A stretch of DNA of 46,127 bases, taken from CAZSVI01 sp964610205. GTDB lineage: Bacteria > Bacillota > Clostridia > DSM-8532. Made by a program: the position numbers and the translations under genes. The notes below the pieces were generated by a model. That model searched no databases. It was not told the DNA's origin and saw only the letters and a program-made list of their open reading frames with translations. Shown piece by piece: positions 1-8,512 of this stretch. Within the stretch, counting starts at the first letter, position 1, and each line of letters opens with the position of its first letter. Location of the stretch: contig CAZSVI010000007.1 in assembly GCA_964610205.1 (NCBI GenBank), positions 1 through 46,127 on the forward strand. The letters run 5' to 3'.

Positions 1-702
1 TATGTAAAAATGAAAGGGAACGCGTGTGAAAGGATTGGAATGAGGTCGCTTAAGGTTGAATTACCTGAAGGGACAAAAACCGAAGAAGTCATCGGTAAAA
101 TTCTTGAGCTGAACCGTGATGAAAATGTGCACGGTATTCTTTTACAGCATCCCGTTCCGGGATATATTGATGAAATAGCGTGTTTTAACCATATTGATGA
201 ATCCAAGGATGTGGATGGGGTAAATACGAATTCTTTCGGGAGAATGTCAATGAGGCTGCAATCATACCAATGCGCAACACCGGCTGGGATAATGACTATT
301 TTAAAACACTACAGAATTGAGCTTGAAGGAAAAGAGGTTGTGGTTATAGGAAGAAGCCCCATACTTGGGAAACCTGTTGCAATGATGATGCTCAATGAAA
401 ACGCGACCGTTACGATATGCCATTCAAAAACACAGGACTTGCCTGGAAAAATTGTAAGAGCGGACATCGTGGTTGCCGCTGTCGGAAAACCCAAATTTGT
501 TCAAGCCGAATGGATCAAAGAAGGAGCAGTATTAGTTGATGCCGGGTACAATCCGGGTAATGTGGGAGATATCGATCTTGAAAACGCTATAAAAAAATGC
601 TCTGCCTATACCCCTGTACCAGGCGGTGTCGGCCCCATGACAATCAATACCTTAATCAGGCAAACAGTGGAGTCTGCCGAAAAGAAGTTTGATATTGCGT
701 AA
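1..702 (+). CDS. folD: Bifunctional methylenetetrahydrofolate dehydrogenase/cyclohydrolase FolD (5' truncated by window edge)
   Basis: Cytosolic one-carbon enzyme that interconverts 5,10-methylene-THF, methenyl-THF and 10-formyl-THF using NADP. The reading frame is open from base 1 (TAT GTA AAA ATG AAA), so the gene begins before the window. These first codons read YVKMK and match the catalytic YxxxK motif of the family (Tyr50/Lys54 in the E. coli enzyme), so only about 50 N-terminal residues are missing. Other visible motifs are GILLQHPVP, DGVNTNSFGRM, the Rossmann segment VVVIGRSPILGKPVA and the C-terminal PVPGGVGPMTINTLI. The internal ATG at base 10 is not the start. A 12-bp palindrome (TTCGAATTCGAA, 703-714) follows the stop, with no clear T-run. 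The next gene has its own promoter, so folD is not obviously in an operon with hisS. Confidence 0.96.
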   Translation, partial: YVKMKGNACERIGMRSLKVELPEGTKTEEVIGKILELNRDENVHGILLQHPVPGYIDEIACFNHIDESKDVDGVNTNSFGRMSMRLQSYQCATPAGIMTILKHYRIELEGKEVVVIGRSPILGKPVAMMMLNENATVTICHSKTQDLPGKIVRADIVVAAVGKPKFVQAEWIKEGAVLVDAGYNPGNVGDIDLENAIKKCSAYTPVPGGVGPMTINTLIRQTVESAEKKFDIA

Positions 703-742
703 TTCGAATTCGAAAGCATAGCTGAATTCCAAGCGAATATGG

Positions 743-771
743 TTGACAACATAACGGAAATTCACTATAAT
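743..771 (+). promoter_or_regulatory. SigmaA-type promoter for the T-box/hisS operon
   Basis: TTGACA (743-748), a 17-base spacer and TATAAT (766-771): both hexamers match the consensus exactly. The predicted start near 778 places the whole T-box leader in the transcript. Confidence 0.85.
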
Positions 772-778
772 CATACTT

Positions 779-1045
779 ATCATTACAATGGGTATACTGT
801 AAAGGCAAAGAAGGGGACGAGTAACCGTTTTTGTCCACAGGGAGAAAGCGTCAAGACTGAGAGCGTTTTCGGAGAAACAAACCGGTGAAAGGACACCCTG
901 GAGCCTGCCGGATGAAAGGTATCAGTACATCGTAATCCGGCACGATTTGTCCGCGTTAAGGATAAAAGCGGAAGTTATCTTCTATTAGGGTGGTACCGCG
1001 GGAATGCCTCTCGTCCCTTTATTGATTGTGGACAGAGGTTTTTTT
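779..1045 (+). promoter_or_regulatory. T-box riboswitch leader of hisS-aspS
   Basis: tRNA-sensing leader that reads uncharged tRNA and controls transcription of the aminoacyl-tRNA synthetase genes. The T-box bulge is seen as GGGTGGTACCGCGG (988-1001). Near the 5' end AGTA (820-823) faces GAAAGGACAC (887-896) across a Stem I helix formed by ACCG (824-827) with CGGT (883-886). A lower helix AGGG (812-815) with CCCT (896-899) closes this specifier loop. The loop holds GAC (892-894, Asp), which is followed by A895, overlapping CAC (894-896, His). The purine after GAC and its placement favour an aspartate specifier. Regulation of hisS-aspS by T-boxes is established in Firmicutes. Confidence 0.9.
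1007..1045 (+). terminator. T-box intrinsic terminator
   Basis: CCTCT (1007-1011) pairs with AGAGG (1034-1038) and GTCC (1013-1016) with GGAC (1030-1033), followed by seven Ts (1039-1045). The 5' arm begins just after the T-box bulge, the expected layout for terminator/antiterminator switching. Confidence 0.85.
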
Positions 1046-1096
1046 GATCCGTTAAAAAAGGTGTCATTACTGTAAAACTGTATGGGAGTGATATAT

Positions 1097-2374
1097 ATGT
1101 TAACTAAAGCGCCGAAGGGTACAAGAGATATATTGCCGGATGAAATATACAAATGGTATTTTGTTGAGGAGAAATTCCGGGATATTTGCCATCGCTTCGG
1201 TTTTAACGAGATTCGTATCCCCGTATTTGAGCATACCGAGATCTTCCAAAGAGGAGTTGGAGATACAACCGATATTGTTCAGAAGGAAATGTACACATTT
1301 AATGATAAAGGCGGCAGAAGCATAACGTTAAGGCCCGAAGGTACGGCGGGAGTGGCCAGGAGTTATATAGAAAACGGGATGTCGTCACTGCCTCAGCCGG
1401 TAAAGCTGTTTTACAACATTTCCGTATACCGGTATGAAAATGTTCAGAAGGGAAGATACCGCGAATTCCACCAGTTCGGAGTTGAACTGTTCGGAGCGGC
1501 GGATCCCGCCGCTGATGCCGAAGTTATTTCACTTATGCATCTGTTTTTTACAACTCTGGGCGTTAAAAATCTGTCGTTAAATCTAAACAGCATTGGCTGC
1601 CCGGATTGCCGAGCCGTTTATAATGAGAAGCTGAGAGCCGTACTGGAAAGGAAACTCTCAAAATTGTGCGCAACCTGCAGGGAGCGTTTTGCAAGAAACC
1701 CGATGCGTATTCTTGATTGTAAGGAAGAAAGCTGTATCAGGGAGTTTGAGGAAGTTCCTGTTCTTATCGACCATATATGTGTTAATTGCTCCAATCACTT
1801 TGAAAGCCTCAAGGAGAAACTTACGGATATGGGAATACCATTCTCCGTTGACAGGGGAATTGTTAGGGGTTTGGATTATTACACCCGTACTGTTTTTGAA
1901 TTTGTTTCAAAGAATATTGGATCTCAGGGGACTGTCTGCGGCGGCGGAAGATATGACGGATTAATTGAAGAGTTCGGAGGTAAGCCTACACCAGGGATAG
2001 GTTTCGGATTGGGAATAGAACGTCTGCTGTTGGAAATGGACAGTCAGAATATAACTGTTCCTATGCCGGAACCGCCGGATATTTTTATAGGTGTTATAGG
2101 CGAAAAGGCCGGAAAATACGCGGAAGTTCTGGCTCTTAAACTAAGGGCATCAGGAATTACCTGCCATAAGGATATCATTGGCCGGAGCGTCAAGGCTCAA
2201 ATGAAATATGCCAATAAACTTAATGCCCGGCATGTAGTAATACTGGGTGACGATGAAATTAAAAAAGGTAAAGTGGAGCTAAAAAATATGGATACAGGTG
2301 AGGTCAGGGAGATTCATATTGATACATTGCCTGACAGGCTTCTTAAGTACAAGCAGGGGAACAATACTTTTTGA
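1097..2374 (+). CDS. hisS: Histidyl-tRNA synthetase
   Basis: Class II synthetase that charges tRNA-His in the cytosol; 425 aa, normal for the bacterial family. The N-terminus MLTKAPKGTRDILP carries the conserved KGTRD motif. Motif 2 lies around LFYNISVYRYE...GRYREFHQFG. The histidine-A signature RGLDYYTRTVFEF and the GGGRYDGL loop follow, then motif 3 (PGIGFGLGIERLL) and a C-terminal anticodon-binding domain. The start at 1097 is chosen because GGGAG (1084-1088) sits 8 bases upstream; an in-frame ATG at 1082 would overlap that site. It is the first gene of the T-box-controlled operon with aspS, 113 bases downstream. Confidence 0.97.
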   Translation: MLTKAPKGTRDILPDEIYKWYFVEEKFRDICHRFGFNEIRIPVFEHTEIFQRGVGDTTDIVQKEMYTFNDKGGRSITLRPEGTAGVARSYIENGMSSLPQPVKLFYNISVYRYENVQKGRYREFHQFGVELFGAADPAADAEVISLMHLFFTTLGVKNLSLNLNSIGCPDCRAVYNEKLRAVLERKLSKLCATCRERFARNPMRILDCKEESCIREFEEVPVLIDHICVNCSNHFESLKEKLTDMGIPFSVDRGIVRGLDYYTRTVFEFVSKNIGSQGTVCGGGRYDGLIEEFGGKPTPGIGFGLGIERLLLEMDSQNITVPMPEPPDIFIGVIGEKAGKYAEVLALKLRASGITCHKDIIGRSVKAQMKYANKLNARHVVILGDDEIKKGKVELKNMDTGEVREIHIDTLPDRLLKYKQGNNTF

Positions 2375-2389
2375 AATAGCTTTATCAAA

Positions 2390-2455
2390 CGCCTGCGCAA
2401 AAAGCAGACGCTTTAATGCCCGGGTTTTTGGGTAATTCACGCAAGCGCTAATTGA
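2390..2455 (+). repeat. Dispersed intergenic repeat, copy 1 (CGCAAGCGCT type)
   Basis: The hisS-aspS gap contains a segment whose 3' part (2433-2455, core CGCAAGCGCT flanked by AATTC and ATTGA) matches 20 of 23 bases at 12092-12114. The 5' part also shares an AAAAGC...ACG(C/T)TTTAA(C/T)GC pattern with that copy. The function is unknown. Confidence 0.5.
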
Positions 2456-2487
2456 AGTACAGGGCAGAAGAAAAGGAGATGAATGAA

Positions 2488-4275
2488 ATGGCTGAAAGTC
2501 TGGCGGGAATGAAAAGAACACACAGGTGTACCGAGGTTACACAGAAAAATGTAGGAAATGAAGTTGTTATAATGGGCTGGGCACATAAAAGAAGGGATCT
2601 GGGCGGAGTTATTTTTATCGATTTAAGGGATAGAAGCGGCATATTGCAGATTGTCTTCAATAATGAACTGGACAGTGCCCTTCACAATAAAGCGGAGCAG
2701 ATTCGGAGCGAATATGTTCTTGCCGCAAGAGGTATACTTGTAAACCGTTCGGAGGAGACAATCAACCCTAATATTCCTACGGGCAAATGGGAGGTTATTG
2801 TAAAGGAACTGCGGATTTTAAGCAGGGCGGCAACACCTCCGGTTCTTATTGAAGAGAACATTGACACCAATGAGGCCGTACGGTTGAAATACAGGTTTCT
2901 GGATTTGCGCAGGCCCGATATGCAAAGAAATATAATGCTGAGGCACAAGGTGACAAAAATTGCCCGCGATTATTACGATGAAAACGGGTTTTTGGAGATT
3001 GAAACGCCGATACTTATGAAAAGTACGCCGGAGGGAGCCAGGGACTATCTTGTACCCAGCCGTGTTCACCCGGGGGAGTTTTTTGCGCTGCCTCAGTCAC
3101 CTCAGCTATTTAAGCAGATATTAATGGTTTCGGGTTTCGATCGTTATATGCAGATCGCTAAATGCTTCAGGGATGAGGACCTTCGTGCCGACAGGCAGCC
3201 GGAGTTTACCCAAATCGACCTGGAAATGTCCTTTGTGCAGGTTGACGACGTGATCGCCGTAAATGAAGGATTTATTCAACGTGTATTTAAAGAAGCGCTT
3301 GGAATTTATGTACAGACGCCTTTTTTGCGGTTGACATACAAAGAGGCAATGGAACGGTTTGGTTCGGATAAGCCGGACACCCGTTTTGGGCTGGAGCTTG
3401 TGAATCTTTCCGGTATAGTTAAGGGTTCGGGGTTCAAGGTATTTGCGGACGCGGCAGCAAAAGGCGGCAGTGTCAGAGCGATTAACGCGAAGGGCTGCGG
3501 TGCGAAATTTGCCAGAAGAGAAATTGATGCACTGGCTGAATATGCGAAAACATACAAGGCAAAAGGAATGGCATGGATTGCTGTTGAGGAAGGCGGATTA
3601 AAATCGGCAATAACAAAATATTTAAGTGAAGATGAGATAAACGCAATACTAAAAAGAATGAATGCTGAGGCAGGGGATCTGATATGCTTTGTTGCGGATA
3701 CCGATGAAGTGGTATTTGATTCTTTGGGTCATTTGCGCCTTGAAATAGCAAGAAAACTGGATCTGATTGATGACGACAGGGTAAATTTCCTGTGGGTTAC
3801 GGAGTTCCCGCTGTTGGAATATGATGAGGAGGAAAAACGCTGGGTCGCAAAACACCATCCTTTTACTTCCCCAATGGATGAGGATATTGACTTTTTAGAT
3901 ATCGAACCCAAAAAGGTACGCGCGAAAGCTTATGACATCGTATTAAACGGAGTGGAGCTGGGAGGCGGAAGTATCCGTATTCATGATCAGGAACTGCAAA
4001 GCAAAATTTTCTCCCTTATCGGGTTCTCCAAAGAGGAGGCTGAGGAGAGGTTCGGATTCCTTCTGGAAGCCTTCAAATACGGAACACCTCCTCATGGCGG
4101 TTTGGCATTCGGTTTGGACAGGATTCTTATGATGATGGCGAAGAAGGATTCAATAAGGGATGTTATTGCCTTCCCGAAAGTCCAGAATTCATCATGCCTG
4201 ATGACAGGGGCTCCCGACAGCGTTGAACTGAAGCAATTGAAAGAGCTTCATATAAGGACAGTGGAGGCAAACTGA
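2488..4275 (+). CDS. aspS: Aspartyl-tRNA synthetase
   Basis: Class IIb synthetase that charges tRNA-Asp; 595 aa, full bacterial length with the GAD insertion domain (about residues 300-410). Features in order: N-terminal OB-fold anticodon domain with GWAHKRRDLGG, motif 1 near FLEIETPIL, the flipping-loop segment TPEGARDYLVPSR, motif 2 FRDEDLRADRQPEFTQID and motif 3 GLAFGLDRILMMM. The RRDLGG segment has Leu where non-discriminating bacterial enzymes tend to have His, which hints at a tRNA-Asp-specific enzyme (inference). ATG 2488 is chosen because AAAAGGAG (2471-2478) is 9 bases upstream; ATG 2479 would abut that site. The stop overlaps the next start by one base (TGATG). Confidence 0.97.
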   Translation: MAESLAGMKRTHRCTEVTQKNVGNEVVIMGWAHKRRDLGGVIFIDLRDRSGILQIVFNNELDSALHNKAEQIRSEYVLAARGILVNRSEETINPNIPTGKWEVIVKELRILSRAATPPVLIEENIDTNEAVRLKYRFLDLRRPDMQRNIMLRHKVTKIARDYYDENGFLEIETPILMKSTPEGARDYLVPSRVHPGEFFALPQSPQLFKQILMVSGFDRYMQIAKCFRDEDLRADRQPEFTQIDLEMSFVQVDDVIAVNEGFIQRVFKEALGIYVQTPFLRLTYKEAMERFGSDKPDTRFGLELVNLSGIVKGSGFKVFADAAAKGGSVRAINAKGCGAKFARREIDALAEYAKTYKAKGMAWIAVEEGGLKSAITKYLSEDEINAILKRMNAEAGDLICFVADTDEVVFDSLGHLRLEIARKLDLIDDDRVNFLWVTEFPLLEYDEEEKRWVAKHHPFTSPMDEDIDFLDIEPKKVRAKAYDIVLNGVELGGGSIRIHDQELQSKIFSLIGFSKEEAEERFGFLLEAFKYGTPPHGGLAFGLDRILMMMAKKDSIRDVIAFPKVQNSSCLMTGAPDSVELKQLKELHIRTVEAN

Positions 4276-4850
4276 TGAAAGAAGGTTCTGTTGCCAGGGA
4301 AGTAATCGAATGGCTTGTACACATTACACTTGCCGTTGTATTCACTCTTCTGACAGTAAATTACATCGGCCAGTTTACCATAGTAAGAGGAAACTCTATG
4401 TTTCCGACTATAAAGAATAATAGTGTTTTAGTAATAGAAAAACTGTCAAAGCATTTCGGAAGACTCGAACAGGGTGATATTGTTGTTCTGAAGATACCCG
4501 AATTTTTGGATGGAGACAAAACATTTGCCGTAAAACGTATTATTGCCGGAGAAGGCCAGCAAATATCCATTCGGAAGGGCAGTGTTTATGTTGACGGCGA
4601 CAGGTTGAATGAAACATATATAAATGGAACAGATACTCTGGCAGCTGCCGGTATGTATGATGATATAACCGTACCTGAAGGTTATGTATATATTTTAGGA
4701 GACAACCGGTTACCCGGAGCAAGCAAGGACAGCAGAACCTTCGGCCCTGTTGCCGTGAACAGGATTGAGGGGCGTGTGGTGTTCAGGCTCTTTCCCTTCA
4801 GGGAAGCAGGGGGACAATTCGGAAGCAAGGGTTCTTTCGCTTCCTTTTAG
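4275..4850 (+). CDS. lepB: Signal peptidase I
   Basis: Membrane-bound serine protease (S26) that removes signal peptides outside the membrane; 191 aa, the short Gram-positive form. One N-terminal membrane segment spans about residues 12-32. The nucleophile Ser41 lies in RGNSMFPTI, the general-base Lys87 in FAVKRIIAGEG, and box E (GDNR...SKDSRTFGPV) is present. The gene starts in the last base of the aspS stop, so it is translationally coupled to the synthetase operon. Unusually, its last codons (GSKGSFAS) form one arm of a perfect 21-bp hairpin, and the TAG stop (4848-4850) lies at the loop edge. The C-terminal tail past residue 180 is therefore probably shaped by the terminator, not by enzyme function. 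Confidence 0.94.
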   Translation: MKEGSVAREVIEWLVHITLAVVFTLLTVNYIGQFTIVRGNSMFPTIKNNSVLVIEKLSKHFGRLEQGDIVVLKIPEFLDGDKTFAVKRIIAGEGQQISIRKGSVYVDGDRLNETYINGTDTLAAAGMYDDITVPEGYVYILGDNRLPGASKDSRTFGPVAVNRIEGRVVFRLFPFREAGGQFGSKGSFASF

Positions 4851-4870
4851 AAGCGAAAGAACCCTTGCTT
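4823..4870. terminator. Perfect 21-bp inverted repeat between convergent genes
   Basis: The arm 4823-4843 is exactly complementary to 4850-4870, with a 6-base loop. It covers the lepB 3' end and stops 2 bases before the stop codon of the convergent ABC gene. T-runs are weak on both sides, so it may act as a bidirectional terminator or RNA 3'-end stabiliser. Confidence 0.75.
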
Positions 4871-4872
4871 TC

Positions 4873-6762
4873 TTAAGACAGCTCAAACATACCGGTGTAA
4901 AGCTGGTAGTATTTGCCGCCTTGTTCCAGCAGTTCATTGTGATCACCGCGTTCGATAATGACACCGTTTTCAAGAACCATTATAGCATCGGAGTTACGGA
5001 CTGTAGATAACCTGTGAGCAATAACAAAAACTGTCCGGCCTTCCATCAATTTATCCATTCCCGTTTCTATCATGGATTCGGTTCGGGTATCAATGGAACT
5101 GGTAGCCTCATCCAGAACAAGTACGGGGGGATCGGCTACCGCCGCACGGGCAATTGCCAGCAATTGCCTTTGGCCCTGGCTCAAATTGGAACCGTCTGAA
5201 GTGAGTATTGTATCATAGTCCTGGGGCAAATGCCGTATAAAGGAATCCGCATTAGCAAGTTTGGCGGCGGCAATGATTTCCTCATCCGTAGCGTCCAGTC
5301 TTCCATACCTGATATTTTCCATAATCGTACCGGTAAAAAGATGGGTGTCCTGCAAAACCATAGACAGGGAACGCCTTAAATCTTCTTTTCGTATGTCATT
5401 TAAAGTAATCCCGTCATACAGTATTTTACCGACCGGAATATCATAGAAACGGGTCAGCAGGTTTGTAATTGTTGTTTTTCCTGCGCCTGTGGAACCAACA
5501 AAAGCTATTTTATGGCCGGGTTTTGCAAATAGACTTATTTTATCCAATACGATCTTGTTTTCATCATATCCAAATACAACATCAATAAAACGTATATCTC
5601 CCTTAATCTGCGTATAGTCGACACTACCATCCTCATTTGGGTATTTCCAGGCCCATACACCTGTCCGGCGAGTGGTTTCGCATATTTTACCATTCGCGTT
5701 GATTTCAGCATTTACAAGGGTTACGAAACCTTCGTCTTTCTCGGGCTCCTCATCCAGCATTTCAAAAATCCTTTCGGCGCCTGCCAGGGCCATAAGTATG
5801 GAATTAAGCTGTTCGGACATCATTGTTATGGGCTGGGAAAAGGTTCTCGTATATTGAAGAAAGGATGCAAGGGAACCCAGATCCATTCCCGCGAAAATTG
5901 ACAGCAGGGCGCCTACTATGGCCGTTATTGAATAATTTATATACGACAGGTTTCCCATTATGGGCCTTAACATACTGGCAAAAGTATTTGCACCCTTGGC
6001 GGCTTCAAACAGTCCTTCATTCAAGGTGTCAAAAGCTTCCTTTGACATGCTCTCATGGCAGAATACCTTGACAACTTTCTGGCCTTCAATCATTTCTTCT
6101 ATATATCCGTTTACTTTCCCCACGGCATTCTGTTGCTGCTTGAAAAACATACCGCTTCTGGATCCGAGCTTTTTAATCACAAAAACCATTATAACCAGCA
6201 TTAAAACAACGATAAGTGTCAGAACAGGACTTAAAACGCACATAGCAAGAAAAACACCAACCACCGTAACGGCTGAAGATATCATATGTACAAAGCTTTG
6301 GGTAAGCATGTTCCGAATTGCATCAGTATCATTGGTATAGCGGCTCATCAGTTCACCATGGGTATGTGTGTCAAAATACTTGATTGGAAGTGACTGCATA
6401 TGAGTGAACAGTTCTGTTCGAATCTTATATAAGGTGCCTGCCGATATGGTTAGCATAAGACGATTATAACCCAGAGTGGACAGAATTCCAATCGAATATA
6501 CTAAAGCCATAATGGCAAGCATTCTGATAAACTCCGAAAGGTCGGGATTCTGTTGTCCGACAAAGGGAAGGATATAATTGTTTATAAGGGGTTTTAGGAA
6601 ATAGGTTCCCGCAACCTGTGCCCCGGCACTTGCAAACACAAGCAATATTACCGCAGCAAGGTGTTTGCGGTATACTCCCACATATGAAATAATCCTTCGT
6701 ATTGTTTTACCGGTGTTTTTAGGTTTCCCTCCACGCCGCATCATCTGATTAGGCCCCCGCAT
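4873..6762 (-). CDS. Heterodimeric ABC exporter, subunit with canonical ATP site
   Basis: Type IV ABC half-exporter, 629 aa: six-helix membrane domain (about residues 20-310) fused to an ATPase domain. Walker A is VGSTGAGKTTI, the signature is LSQGQRQLLAIAR, Walker B is LVLDEATSSID with the catalytic Glu, and the switch His is in VIAHRLST. A short insert with WAWKYPNEDG lies between the two domains. The start at 6762 has AAAGGGG 9 bases upstream; ATG 6768 is an alternative only 3 bases from that site. The gene overlaps the upstream subunit by 14 bases, which indicates coupled synthesis of a 1:1 heterodimer of the LmrCD/TM287-288 type. The substrate is unknown; MarR control suggests drugs, lipids or peptides. 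Confidence 0.93.
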   Translation of the reverse strand: MRGPNQMMRRGGKPKNTGKTIRRIISYVGVYRKHLAAVILLVFASAGAQVAGTYFLKPLINNYILPFVGQQNPDLSEFIRMLAIMALVYSIGILSTLGYNRLMLTISAGTLYKIRTELFTHMQSLPIKYFDTHTHGELMSRYTNDTDAIRNMLTQSFVHMISSAVTVVGVFLAMCVLSPVLTLIVVLMLVIMVFVIKKLGSRSGMFFKQQQNAVGKVNGYIEEMIEGQKVVKVFCHESMSKEAFDTLNEGLFEAAKGANTFASMLRPIMGNLSYINYSITAIVGALLSIFAGMDLGSLASFLQYTRTFSQPITMMSEQLNSILMALAGAERIFEMLDEEPEKDEGFVTLVNAEINANGKICETTRRTGVWAWKYPNEDGSVDYTQIKGDIRFIDVVFGYDENKIVLDKISLFAKPGHKIAFVGSTGAGKTTITNLLTRFYDIPVGKILYDGITLNDIRKEDLRRSLSMVLQDTHLFTGTIMENIRYGRLDATDEEIIAAAKLANADSFIRHLPQDYDTILTSDGSNLSQGQRQLLAIARAAVADPPVLVLDEATSSIDTRTESMIETGMDKLMEGRTVFVIAHRLSTVRNSDAIMVLENGVIIERGDHNELLEQGGKYYQLYTGMFELS

Positions 6763-8512
6763 TTTCATCAACCCCTTTCTGCTGGGATTCGTAAACTTCT
6801 TTGTAAATAGCATTATCATGCATAAGCTCATGATGGGTTCCCACAGCGTTTATCTTTCCATCATCCATTACGACAATTCTGTTTGCATCCATAACTGAAG
6901 TAATCCTTTGCGCGATTATTATAGTTGTGATTGCGGTAATTCGGTTTATTGATTTTAACCTTTCTGCCTTTAGCGCTACACGGATTTTACTGTCTGTTGC
7001 AGTATCTACAGCACTGGTGCTGTCATCGAGTATTATAATTTCAGGTTTTTTAAGAAGGGCTCTGGCAATACAAAGACGCTGCTTCTGCCCGCCTGAAATG
7101 TTAATACCGCCCTGTCCGAGTATTGTATCGTATCCATTGGGAAAGGACATGATGAAGTCATGGGCCTGAGCGGCTTTACAGGTTTCGATGATTTCGATTT
7201 CGGACGCTTCTGCGTTTCCCCATTTCAGATTATCCCGGATTGTTCCGGAGAAAAGAACATTTTTTTGCAAAACCATGGAAACCGAATCCCTTAAATGAGA
7301 CAGGGAATATTCACGGACATCCCTGCCGCCAACCATAACCCTTCCTTCGGTTACATCATAAAGCCTGGGAATAAGCTGTACAAGAGTTGTTTTTGCAGAG
7401 CCGGTTCCTCCGATTATTCCAATTGTTTCTCCGGATTTAATTTTAAGATTGATGTTTTCAAGAACCGGAGTTCCTTCATGACCACCATAGCTGAAGGAGA
7501 CGTCTTGAAATTCAATTGATCCGTCCGCTAACTTAAGGTCTTCGCTCCCCGCATTTTCAGATATATCAATATTTTCGTCCAAAACTTCTACAATACGGGA
7601 AATGGAAGCCCTTGAAATGACAAACATGACAAAAACCATAGAGAGCATCATCAGTGACATTAGTATTTGTGTTACATAACTGATAAAGCCCATCAATTCT
7701 CCCGTCAGCATATTCCCCGATATGATTAAATTACCTCCGAACCATGAAATGGCAAGCATGCAGGCATACATTACGAACTGCATGATTGGCATATTCCATA
7801 TGACGATACGCTCTGCCCTTATTTGTGTTTCCCGTACCTGGTCCGCTATATCCCTGAATTTTTCATCCTCGTATTCTCCTCTGACAAATGCTTTAACTAC
7901 CCGTATACCAATCAGGTTTTCCTGAATAATGGCGTTGAGCCGATCATATTTCATAAGCATTTTTTGAAACCTTGGAAATGCTTTCGATGCAATAACAGAA
8001 AGGGCAATCCCCATTACCGGCACGGCCAGGAGAAAAACAACCGCAAGCCGGGCGTTAATCAGCACAGACATCCAGATCGCCATTATAAGCATTATGGGAG
8101 CACGTACCATCATGCGGATCATCATCATGAAAGTCATCTGCGTGTTGTTTACATCTGTAGTAAGTCTTGTGATCAAGGATGCCGTACTGAACTTATCAAT
8201 ATTGGCAAAGGAAAAGTCCTGAATTTTATAAAAGATTTTTTTTCGTATCTCTTTTGCAAACCCGGTACTTGCAACGGAAGCGAAGCGTGCGGACAGTGCG
8301 CCCAAAAGCAGGGAAAAGACCGCCATGAGTATCATAAGCATGCCCATTTTAAATACGTACGGAACATCCCGGTTTGCTATTCCGATATCAACAAGCCTGG
8401 ACATAATGCGCGGTATATTAACTTCCAAAAACACCTCGACAATAATTGTAACAGGTGTAAGTATGGCAAACACCCTATATTTACCTAAAAAGGGCAGCAG
8501 CTTTCTAATCAT
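6749..8512 (-). CDS. Heterodimeric ABC exporter, subunit with degenerate ATP site
   Basis: Half-exporter of 587 aa with an N-terminal six-helix membrane domain and a C-terminal ATPase domain. Walker A reads GGTGSAKTT and the signature is ISGGQKQRLCIAR. Walker B ends ILDDSTSAVD, with Asp where the catalytic Glu should be, and the switch His is replaced by Gln (IIIAQRITS). Both changes are typical of the degenerate half of heterodimeric exporters, which pairs with the intact partner encoded next. The ATG at 8512 is preferred over the adjacent TTG at 8515 because GGAAGGA lies 8 bases upstream. It overlaps the end of the marR gene by 8 bases. Confidence 0.93.
   Translation of the reverse strand: MIRKLLPFLGKYRVFAILTPVTIIVEVFLEVNIPRIMSRLVDIGIANRDVPYVFKMGMLMILMAVFSLLLGALSARFASVASTGFAKEIRKKIFYKIQDFSFANIDKFSTASLITRLTTDVNNTQMTFMMMIRMMVRAPIMLIMAIWMSVLINARLAVVFLLAVPVMGIALSVIASKAFPRFQKMLMKYDRLNAIIQENLIGIRVVKAFVRGEYEDEKFRDIADQVRETQIRAERIVIWNMPIMQFVMYACMLAISWFGGNLIISGNMLTGELMGFISYVTQILMSLMMLSMVFVMFVISRASISRIVEVLDENIDISENAGSEDLKLADGSIEFQDVSFSYGGHEGTPVLENINLKIKSGETIGIIGGTGSAKTTLVQLIPRLYDVTEGRVMVGGRDVREYSLSHLRDSVSMVLQKNVLFSGTIRDNLKWGNAEASEIEIIETCKAAQAHDFIMSFPNGYDTILGQGGINISGGQKQRLCIARALLKKPEIIILDDSTSAVDTATDSKIRVALKAERLKSINRITAITTIIIAQRITSVMDANRIVVMDDGKINAVGTHHELMHDNAIYKEVYESQQKGVDENAGA

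Noticed and set aside
703..714. Palindrome TTCGAATTCGAA as folD terminator
   Set aside because: Short with no T-run; it may be chance in AT-rich sequence.
5960..6340. A 126-codon open frame on the plus strand
   Set aside because: It is antisense to the membrane domain of the other ABC subunit; the real gene on the minus strand has all expected motifs.
7823..8488. A 221-codon open frame on the plus strand
   Set aside because: It lies fully antisense to the ABC exporter gene, has no ribosome site and a composition rich in His, Cys and Tyr typical of shadow frames.
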